Shown piece after piece: positions 1-5,182 of a stretch of 11,888 nucleotides of DNA. Source of the stretch: CAIWHR01 sp963726775 (lineage in GTDB: Bacteria > Pseudomonadota > Gammaproteobacteria > Burkholderiales > Casimicrobiaceae); the NCBI GenBank assembly GCA_963726775.1, contig CAVSDL010000002.1:1-11888 (forward strand), in the 5' to 3' direction. Numbering within the stretch: the first letter of the stretch is position 1; every line of letters starts with the position of its first letter. The notes under the pieces are model-generated. The model searched no databases, was not told where the DNA came from, and saw only the letters and a list, made by a program, of their open reading frames with translations. Made by a program: the position numbers and the translations under genes.

Positions 1-1708
1 CGTTGCGTGCGTCGTCGCGCTTGTTCTGGCTGCGCAGGACGGCCCCATAGCGCACTTGCGCCAACGCCTGATTGCGCTCGGTGTCGGGCGTGCGCAGCTC
101 GGCCGGCAGCGCCTGGTAGTAGTCGATCGCACGCTTGGCGAGCTCCCCGACAATGTTGAGCCGGCCGACGGGTTCGAGCTCGCGGTAGAAGTCGTCGAGC
201 AGGTAGACGACGAGCTTCTCGGATTCGCCGCGTGCCTGCTCCGCCATCAGGCGCGTCGCGTCGGCCTTTGCCTCGGCCTCGCGCGCGTGCCGCATACTCA
301 CGTAGCCGAAGATCGCGCTGCCGATCGCGCCGACCGCGAGCACGGCGCAGATCGCCGCGACCTTGCGCGCCCGGACGAGCGCCTTGCGGGTCGCGCGCTC
401 GCGCTGGCGCTGCGCCTCGAGCTGCCGCTCCGCCTCGTCGCGCGCCTCGCGCTCATGGCGCAGGTCGCGACTCGCCATCACGACGCTGCACAGCACGTCG
501 TGCGTGAGCTCGACGCGGCGCAGGTCGAGCCGCTCCTCGATCCGCAGCAGGCGCCGGTTGACCAGCGTCGGGAGCGCATTCGGTGCCGCGCCCGCCGAGG
601 CGAACGCCTTGACCACACGCTCCTCGGCCAGGCTCTCGCGGAAGCCGGACTCGGTGAGCATCTCGTCCTCGACGAACTTGCGCACACCGGGCGGCTGGTC
701 GGCGAGCGCCCGCTCGTAGAACTCGGTGAGGATCGTGTCGCGCGAGCCGGCGAGCAGATCGGCGGAGATCTCGCTTCTGCGCTGCGCAATGCGGGCGTTG
801 TTCAGCTCGCGGCAGATGAGCGACAGGAGCGACGGCTCGACCTCGGCGTTTCGCAGCTCCGAGCCGCCGGCGACGAAACGCACGATCGATTCGGCGATCT
901 CCTCGTTGACGAGCGCTCCGCCGGGCTTCAGCACGGCGTCGAGCGCCTGCGTGCCCATCATGCGTGCGAGCCGCATCCGGTTCTGGGTGATCGAGGGCAT
1001 TTCGCCCTTCACGCCCTCGAGGTGCGCGAGGTAGTCCTCGCGCAGCGCGATCAGGATCCGATAGTCCTCGCGCGTGAAGTCGAACTGCTCGGCGGCGGAC
1101 TCGTCCTGGTCAATGCGCTCCTCGACGGCCTTCGGCGGACGGTTTTCCACGAGGTCGGCGAGGTCGGAGATGAACTCGGCCGCCCGCCGGCGGCCGAACT
1201 CGTCGGTCTGCGCGAGCGTGAAGATCTCCTCGAACTGGTCGAAGATGAGGAGCGGGATCAGCGTCTTCCCCACGGCGTCCCGCAGCACGTCGTCGCGGTG
1301 ATGCAGGAACTCCCACAGCGACTCGCCTTCGACTGCGGTGCCGGGCTGCGTCCATTGCCCCGAGGCCTGCGTCGCGCGGAAGATCGCCTTCTTGATTTGC
1401 TCGGACGGCGGCGGCGAATCGTGGGAATAGTCGATCCGCACGTAGACGGGGCAGTAGCTCAGCGGCCGCAGCCGGGGGACGATGCCGGCGCGCAGGATCG
1501 ACGTCTTGCCGAGCCCCGACTGGCCGAAGAGGATCGTGAGCCGCTTGCGCTGGACGCGGCGGCCGAGCTCGGCAACCTCCTCCTCGCGCCCGTAGAAGTA
1601 GGCGCGTGTCTCCTCGGTGAACGAGTCGAGACCGAGCCACGGGTGCTGCGTGTCGATGGCGGATTGCGAGTCCGCGGTGATCTCCGGGAGCGATGCGACT
1701 TCGTTCAT
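1..1708 (-). CDS. Membrane-anchored nSTAND1-type NTPase, 3' end cut by window edge
   Basis: Reading the minus strand from the ATG at 1708 gives 569 codons with no stop before the window edge, so the C-terminus is missing. Seen: a Walker A motif GQSGLGKTS (residues 62-70), a Walker B motif LLIFDQFEEIF (153-163, Asp157), a likely sensor arginine in ALREDYL (Arg223), an LTHDVL motif (401-406) typical of the end of the STAND winged-helix part, a charged coiled coil (about 415-447), one membrane segment (about 450-470) and a helical, TPR-like stretch from about 497. Known: STAND NTPases are signal-gated switches that oligomerise when their sensor part binds a trigger. Inferred: the NTPase faces the cytoplasm, and the post-membrane repeats probably sense or interact. 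The gene starts 7 bp after the SIR2-like/TIR gene stops, so the two are almost surely co-transcribed. The Walker B to sensor interval carries an acidic insertion (about 164-216). Family assignment is firm; its role in defence is inferred. Confidence 0.87.
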   Translation of the reverse strand, partial: MNEVASLPEITADSQSAIDTQHPWLGLDSFTEETRAYFYGREEEVAELGRRVQRKRLTILFGQSGLGKTSILRAGIVPRLRPLSYCPVYVRIDYSHDSPPPSEQIKKAIFRATQASGQWTQPGTAVEGESLWEFLHHRDDVLRDAVGKTLIPLLIFDQFEEIFTLAQTDEFGRRRAAEFISDLADLVENRPPKAVEERIDQDESAAEQFDFTREDYRILIALREDYLAHLEGVKGEMPSITQNRMRLARMMGTQALDAVLKPGGALVNEEIAESIVRFVAGGSELRNAEVEPSLLSLICRELNNARIAQRRSEISADLLAGSRDTILTEFYERALADQPPGVRKFVEDEMLTESGFRESLAEERVVKAFASAGAAPNALPTLVNRRLLRIEERLDLRRVELTHDVLCSVVMASRDLRHEREARDEAERQLEAQRQRERATRKALVRARKVAAICAVLAVGAIGSAIFGYVSMRHAREAEAKADATRLMAEQARGESEKLVVYLLDDFYRELEPVGRLNIVGELAKRAIDYYQALPAELRTPDTERNQALAQVRYGAVLRSQNKRDDARN

Positions 1709-1715
1709 CCGGCGG

Positions 1716-3104
1716 TCACGCCTTGCGCGCCGAGAGCAGGTCCTGCAGCCGGCGCGCGAACTCCGGCGTGACCTCGCCGGCGGGCAGTCGCGTGAAGTGC
1801 ACCGTCTTGAAGTGTTCGGGCACCCGCGCACCCCCGGCGTCCGTGTCGTCGATGCACACGGGAAGGATGAAGACCGCTCCCTCGGCGATATTGCGGGTGC
1901 GATCGATCGCGTAGCTCCACTCGCGACGGAAGTAACCCTCGAGCCGCCTCTCCGTGGCCGCCGAGACGACCGGAATAAAGAAGGAGCAGCGGGCAATGTT
2001 GCGGTGGATCATCCGGTCGTAGTCGTCACCGCCTTCGAGGCGCTCCATGTCGAACCAGGCCTCGATACCGGCGGCGTCGAGCCCGGCCTTGAGCTTCTGT
2101 ACGGCGGCGAGGTCGTCGCGCGCGTAGCTCACGAACGCGGCGTTGTCCGGCATCTCGCGCTCCGGCGGCCGGAAGCGCTGCGGCGCCGCGCCGAGCGCGA
2201 TGACGTCGGCGGGCTTGTGCCGCGCCGTCCATCTCCGGTGCAGCTCGTCGACGAACTTGCCGGCGCCGCCGTAGATGCGCGTGCGCACGCTGACCTGCTG
2301 CAGGAAGCTCATCAGGCGGTTGTCGTTGCCGGAATGGCTGTCGGCCAGCACCTCGCCCACTTCGCGCGGGTCGGACAATCGGTGGCGCTTGGTCATCCGC
2401 AGGAAGAAGCGGGCGAGCCAGTTGGTGAAGCTGCTGCCGATCAACAGCAGGTGATTGTGCTCAAGTTCGTGGAAGAGCTTCTCGGGCGTCAGGTGCTCGC
2501 TCTGCAGCGCGCAAATGAACTCCAGCGTGTCCTCGTCCGAGATCACGTACGTCGGCGAGGCCGACAGGCGCCCCAGCAGGTGATAGACGACCGGGCGCTG
2601 GAGCCGCTCGCGCTCGGTCGGCAGGTCGGCGACGCGGTTGGGCGAATACGCGATCACCTCGGTGGATTGCGCGCCCCCAAACCGCACGTCGTTGATCGCC
2701 TGCTCGAGCAGCGGGTCGAAGGTCGTGGTGACGTACAGGTCGAAATCGGTGATCTGCGCGAGCTTCCGGAGCGCGACCGGAGGCGCGAAGTTCGCGTCGC
2801 GCAGGATGCTGCGCAGGCGCGTGTAGGCTTCCTCGCGCCTGCCGCGCGAGGCCAGGAACCAGCAGACGACGTCGTTCAGCGTGTACGGCTGCGGCAGCTG
2901 CGCCGTGTCCACGCTGAGCTTGACCGCGAGCTTCTCGGCGACCCACTCGTAGAGCAGCCGCGGTCCGGACTCCGTGTCGACCTTGAGGAGCTCCGGCCCG
3001 ACGATCGGGATGACGCGCCGCTCCTCGATGAAGTTGAGCAGGTCCTCCCACGCGTCGTCGTCGAGCGTCGCGAGCGGCGGGTGCATCGGCAGCAGGTTGC
3101 TCAT
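1716..3104 (-). CDS. SIR2-like domain fused to TIR domain, candidate NAD+-acting defence or signalling protein
   Basis: 462 residues. The N-terminal part (about 20-290) has the motif order of the SIR2-like family: IPIVGPELL (32-40, where GAG is usual), VTTTFDPLLEQ (125-135, where TTNYD is usual), VVYHLLGRL (172-180, near the usual HG), a YVISDEDTLEFI segment (186-197) and LLLIGSSFTNWLARFF (219-234). The C-terminal part (about 322-462) is a TIR domain: AAFVSYARDD (322-331), GIEAWFDMERLEGGDDY (346-362), and YFRREWSYAI, whose Glu395 fits the catalytic glutamate of NAD+-cleaving TIRs. Known: TIR and SIR2 effectors consume NAD+ or make cyclic ADP-ribose signals in phage defence. Inferred: the TIR is the active half and the SIR2-like half is altered. 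The ATG at 3104 is chosen because SIR2-like homology begins soon after it; GGAG lies 15 nt upstream, a long spacing. It is first in the operon, with the STAND NTPase directly downstream. Confidence 0.88.
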   Translation of the reverse strand: MSNLLPMHPPLATLDDDAWEDLLNFIEERRVIPIVGPELLKVDTESGPRLLYEWVAEKLAVKLSVDTAQLPQPYTLNDVVCWFLASRGRREEAYTRLRSILRDANFAPPVALRKLAQITDFDLYVTTTFDPLLEQAINDVRFGGAQSTEVIAYSPNRVADLPTERERLQRPVVYHLLGRLSASPTYVISDEDTLEFICALQSEHLTPEKLFHELEHNHLLLIGSSFTNWLARFFLRMTKRHRLSDPREVGEVLADSHSGNDNRLMSFLQQVSVRTRIYGGAGKFVDELHRRWTARHKPADVIALGAAPQRFRPPEREMPDNAAFVSYARDDLAAVQKLKAGLDAAGIEAWFDMERLEGGDDYDRMIHRNIARCSFFIPVVSAATERRLEGYFRREWSYAIDRTRNIAEGAVFILPVCIDDTDAGGARVPEHFKTVHFTRLPAGEVTPEFARRLQDLLSARKA

Positions 3105-3148
3105 GCGCGTTTTCGAATTCTCCGGGGCCCCGTGGACCGCGTCCCCGG
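3105..3148 (-). promoter_or_regulatory. Leader of the SIR2-like/TIR gene with a hairpin over the ribosome binding site
   Basis: On the minus strand CCGGGG (3148-3143) can pair with CCCCGG (3127-3122). The last GG of this stem is the first half of the only GGAG-like Shine-Dalgarno sequence (3123-3120). Stem formation would partly hide the ribosome binding site and keep translation low, which would suit a toxic effector. The pairing is seen; the regulatory effect is inferred. No convincing -35/-10 pair was found for this gene. Confidence 0.3.
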
Positions 3149-3312
3149 GAAGTGGGCGGCATTGGGGAGCGCAAGGAAGTCTCCACGATTCCGCAATCCC
3201 GGTCAAACGTGCGGCGGCCACCGCGAATCGCGCCATCATTTTGACCTGGCGATGGGCACGGCGTGATGTTGCATTTTTCGCACACGAATATTCACGTCGC
3301 GGCGGGAAATTC

Positions 3313-3342
3313 TTGCGTGCGCGCATGCGTCAACGGTAAGAT
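3313..3342 (+). promoter_or_regulatory. Weak candidate sigma-70 promoter on the plus strand
   Basis: TTGCGT (3313-3318) and TAAGAT (3337-3342) are separated by 18 bp and match the -35 and -10 consensus at 3 and 4 of 6 positions. Transcription would start near 3349 and run toward the structured leader and small ORF at 3690. The match is modest and a chance hit cannot be excluded. Confidence 0.22.
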
Positions 3343-3542
3343 GGCACCACTCGTTCTATCGAGAACAACGTCGCTTGAAAATGTCATGACCCGCACGCCG
3401 CGCACGCAATCGACTCTCGCCATGGGCTTCGCCGCCCAGGGGATCGGTTCGTCCCGTGACGCGTCTATGGCGAGTTTCGAACTGCTGGCGCCGGCAAAAA
3501 ACGGCGTGGCCGCGACGCAGTAGCCTCACCCGACCGGAAGAC

Positions 3543-3567
3543 ATTCCGCCAGGTGAGACGGCGGAAT
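3543..3567. repeat. Perfect 8-bp inverted repeat, candidate operator or stem-loop
   Basis: ATTCCGCC (3543-3550) and GGCGGAAT (3560-3567) are exact inverted copies around a 9-nt spacer. A pyrimidine-rich run (about 3578-3600) follows but no clean T tract, so it is a poor intrinsic terminator. It could be a repressor site or the first stem of the leader ahead of the small ORF at 3690. Confidence 0.4.
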
Positions 3568-3613
3568 TGTCGGAAGGTTGTTTTCTTCTTCTTCCCCCTT
3601 CGACAGCTTCCGC

Positions 3614-3682
3614 CCTCGGTGACGAGGTGACCGCCTTTTGTCGTGCGCAAATCGCGCACGCAAGGCGTGGCGAAAGGAGGCG
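3614..3682 (+). promoter_or_regulatory. Structured 5' leader with two alternative folds at the ribosome binding site
   Basis: Three elements are seen. First, CCTCG (3614-3618) and CGAGG (3623-3627) close a GTGA tetraloop of the GNRA class. Second, a long hairpin has an outer stem CGCCTT (3632-3637) with AAGGCG (3662-3667) and an inner stem CGTGCGC (3642-3648) with GCGCACG (3654-3660), loop AAATC. Third, a strong Shine-Dalgarno AAAGGAGG (3673-3680) lies 9 nt before the ATG at 3690. The segment CCTTTTG (3634-3640) can instead pair with CGAAAGG (3671-3677), which would break the outer stem and cover the Shine-Dalgarno. This is the layout of a translational switch or thermosensor. It matches no riboswitch class I recognise, and its function is inferred from pairing alone. 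Confidence 0.42.
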
Positions 3683-3689
3683 AGACCGC

Positions 3690-3893
3690 ATGACACACAT
3701 GACCGAGACGGGACGGACCCCCGAGCCGCGCCGGGGCTCGCGCGGGCGCAACACCGCCGCGTGGCTGCGAGGCGTTCCGTCCGCATGTATCGACGGTGGC
3801 GCGTCGCGCGCATTCGCGCTGCGCAATGACGGCACCGTCCTTGGCGGCAAGGGAAGCCGTGGCCTGGCGATTCCGAAGGGGGAAGATTCGTAG
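3690..3893 (+). CDS. Small hypothetical protein, 67 aa, basic and Gly/Arg-rich
   Basis: The ATG at 3690 follows an excellent ribosome binding site (AAAGGAGG, 3673-3680), which decides the start over upstream in-frame codons. An in-frame ATG three codons later (3699) is a weaker alternative. Third codon positions are mostly G or C, as in the neighbouring real genes. The product is rich in Arg and Gly (MTHMTETGRTPEPRRGSRGR at the start), has one Cys, and has no membrane segment or signal peptide. The stop at 3891-3893 is followed after 27 nt by a strong intrinsic terminator, giving a complete leader-ORF-terminator unit. No family is recognised. It could be a real small protein, or the ORF could sit in a regulatory RNA whose translation is secondary. 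Confidence 0.5.
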   Translation: MTHMTETGRTPEPRRGSRGRNTAAWLRGVPSACIDGGASRAFALRNDGTVLGGKGSRGLAIPKGEDS

Positions 3894-3920
3894 ACGAATC
3901 ACCCGTCCCCCGAGCGAAGG

Positions 3921-3960
3921 CCCGGCCGCCGAAAGAGAACGGCGCCGGGTTTTTTCTTTT
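3921..3960 (+). terminator. Rho-independent terminator after the small ORF
   Basis: CCCGGCCGCC (3921-3930) pairs with GGCGCCGGG (3941-3949), leaving one bulged C and a purine-rich loop. The run of T with a single C that follows (3950-3960) completes a classical intrinsic terminator. It ends the transcript carrying 3690-3893 and separates it from the ORF at 4001. Confidence 0.82.
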
Positions 3961-4000
3961 CCCGGCGCGCAATCAGGACAACGAACGAGAGGTACAGCAA

Positions 4001-4219
4001 ATGAAACACGCACTCGAAAATTTCGAAGGGCCGCACGGATTCCGGGACTTCGTATTCGTGCGGGCAGGACCCGATGGCGCGTACTGGCAGCGGGCGGACG
4101 GCATGGTGGTGCGCGTTGCCGCGGCGGAACGCGAGCGTGCACGGATTCCGGAGTCCGAACGACAGGACACCGCGTCATCGGAGTGGGAGGTCGCGCTCGG
4201 GCGTTCTGGCGCGACGTGA
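4001..4219 (+). CDS. Small hypothetical protein, 72 aa
   Basis: The ATG at 4001 is preceded by GAGAGG with an 8-nt spacing, an acceptable ribosome binding site, about 40 nt after the terminator. Codon third positions favour G and C. The product begins MKHALENFEGPHGFRDFVFV and has an aromatic-rich N-terminal half (FRDFVFVRAG, AYWQRADG) followed by an acidic, Arg/Glu-rich half. This suggests a small folded domain with a charged tail; there is no signal peptide or membrane segment. No family is recognised. Because a terminator lies just upstream, it needs its own promoter or read-through; none is clear. Translation is moderately supported and function unknown. Confidence 0.48.
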   Translation: MKHALENFEGPHGFRDFVFVRAGPDGAYWQRADGMVVRVAAAERERARIPESERQDTASSEWEVALGRSGAT

Positions 4220-4272
4220 GGCAGTGGTGCGAACGCCGGGAAGTCCGATGGTTGTGGCGGACGGCCGTGTGG

Positions 4273-4288
4273 GCAAGGCGCGCCTTGC
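4273..4288. repeat. Perfect 16-bp palindrome
   Basis: GCAAGGCG followed directly by its exact reverse complement CGCCTTGC. With no spacer it suits a dimeric protein-binding site better than an RNA hairpin. No partner regulator is identified. Confidence 0.45.
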
Positions 4289-4448
4289 TCGCGGCCCACG
4301 TCGCGAGCTGGTTCGTGTAGGCAAAATACGCCGCGCAAGCGGCGGCAGGACGGCGATTTCGCGTGCCGTGCGCGGCACGCCTAGCCAACGATTGGGATCG
4401 CCGCCGCGGCGTGTACTCGAGGCACGCTGCGGTCAACAGTCGCGGCAA

Positions 4449-4470
4449 CCCGGCGGGATGTCCCGCCGGG
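4449..4470 (-). terminator. Strong hairpin 3' of the DUF488 gene, likely terminator
   Basis: CCCGGCGGGA (4449-4458) and TCCCGCCGGG (4461-4470) are exact inverted copies around TG. The hairpin begins 35 nt after the DUF488 stop on the minus strand. No T tract follows on either strand, so termination would rest on the very stable stem or on Rho. Confidence 0.45.
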
Positions 4471-4505
4471 GCCGTGGCAAATCTCCATGTCCGGCGTACG
4501 CCGTG

Positions 4506-4892
4506 CTACGCGATGTCCGCGCCGCGTTCGGCCAGCAGCTGCCGCAGCAGCGACCGGTGGCATCGCGCCTCGTCGGCGCAGTAGCAGCCGACGGACACGT
4601 TCGTCCGGTGCGACAGCGCCGCGATGAGGTCGAGCACGTTGCCCGCCGACGGCGCTTTCATCTCCGCGAGGTAGGCGCACCTGAACGCGGCCCACGATCG
4701 GTCGTCGCTCGTGTTCTTTCCGGCCTGCAGCAGCGACTCGGTCGGCGCCAGGTTCGGCAACCAGACATCGTAGAAATCGCGGGACGCGTACTCGCCTTTC
4801 GGCACGCCGCGCGGCGGCCGCCGCACCGTGCCGAGGCGCAGCCCTTCCTGCGGATGCCGCGGCGAGCCGAGCCGAACGATGCGAATCGCCAT
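4506..4892 (-). CDS. DUF488 (YeaO-like) family protein
   Basis: 128 residues, a normal length for the short DUF488 proteins related to E. coli YeaO. Seen: RLGSPR near the N-terminus, the run GLRLGTVRRPPRGV (17-30), YDVWLPNLAPTESLL (41-55), and the family-typical cysteine and histidine cluster CYCADEARCHRSLL (103-116). The family is widespread, but its biochemical role is not settled; the CxC...CHR pattern suggests a metal- or nucleotide-related active site. This is family knowledge, not something shown here. The ATG at 4892 is chosen because family homology starts at once (MAIRIVRLGS); the in-frame extension to 5012 has no such similarity. No strong ribosome binding site is seen. It is transcribed away from the cyclase gene and ends in a hairpin. 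It appears to be a single-gene unit. Confidence 0.85.
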   Translation of the reverse strand: MAIRIVRLGSPRHPQEGLRLGTVRRPPRGVPKGEYASRDFYDVWLPNLAPTESLLQAGKNTSDDRSWAAFRCAYLAEMKAPSAGNVLDLIAALSHRTNVSVGCYCADEARCHRSLLRQLLAERGADIA

Positions 4893-5182
4893 GGCTGAAA
4901 CGATCAGGGTGCCGGTGGCGGGAGCGCCGAAGCATCCAGCGCGATGTCCACCGCCGCGTCGAGCGGTTTGACGATTCTGGACGTGGACGCCTCCGTCGGC
5001 GGGATCGGACACAGGCGCACGTGGGTCTCATCATGCCAACCGCCGCAGGGCATAGCAAGATACCGGGCACGCTGGACGGGGCCGCCACGGCGGCGGGCCA
5101 TCCCTCGCGAACGAGGCGAAATGGTAACCTGACGCTTCCACGGGCTCGCGCGACGCGCGCGCGACGCGGCGAGCGCATCCTC
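4893..5182. other. Divergent intergenic region between the DUF488 and cyclase-STAND genes
   Basis: This 290-bp gap must hold the promoters of both divergent genes. A short hairpin CCTCG/CGAGG with loop CGAA (5103-5116) lies just before a weak -10-like TAACCT within GGTAACCTGA (about 5120-5130, plus strand). No clear -35 partner or known operator was recognised. Confidence 0.4.

Larger units (their letters stand above)
4220..4505. other. Non-coding stretch between convergent genes, rich in palindromes
   Basis: No credible gene is seen here. It holds a perfect 16-bp palindrome GCAAGGCG/CGCCTTGC (4273-4288); a 6-bp hairpin with a GCAA tetraloop (4329-4344); an 8-bp hairpin GCGTGCCG/CGGCACGC with loop TGCG (4361-4380); and the 10-bp hairpin listed separately at 4449-4470. 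The stretch lies between the 3' ends of a plus-strand small ORF and a minus-strand DUF488 gene, so termination of both transcripts is the simplest role for part of this structure. Confidence 0.6.

Noticed and set aside
160..180. GGTTCGAGC motif resembling a tRNA T-loop (also GGTTCGTGTA near 4310)
   Set aside because: Neither has the acceptor, D and anticodon arms needed for a tRNA cloverleaf; the first lies inside the STAND gene.
56..3266. Long open frames on the plus strand opposite the STAND and SIR2-like/TIR genes (56-1771 and 1617-3266)
   Set aside because: They are antisense shadows common in GC-rich DNA. Their products are Arg/Leu/Val-rich without recognisable domains, whereas the minus strand encodes clear motifs.
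3105..3326. N-terminal extension of the SIR2-like/TIR protein to a start at 3326
   Set aside because: The extra 74 residues are basic and low-complexity, do not resemble the SIR2-like family, and cover a likely leader.
3386..3523. 45-codon plus-strand ORF starting at the ATG at 3386
   Set aside because: No ribosome binding site precedes it, the product has no recognisable feature, and it lies in a region of regulatory-looking repeats.
3500..3530. AAAAAACGGCG run as a possible minus-strand terminator
   Set aside because: The T run falls in the loop rather than after a stem, and no gene ends there on the minus strand.
3465..4448. Minus-strand open frame of 327 codons across the small ORFs
   Set aside because: The product is Arg/Ala/Pro-rich and of low complexity; it runs through the terminator and has no ribosome binding site.
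5021..5182. Upstream extension of the cyclase-STAND protein
   Set aside because: The residues look like translated promoter DNA, and the cyclase domain begins right after the ATG at 5183.
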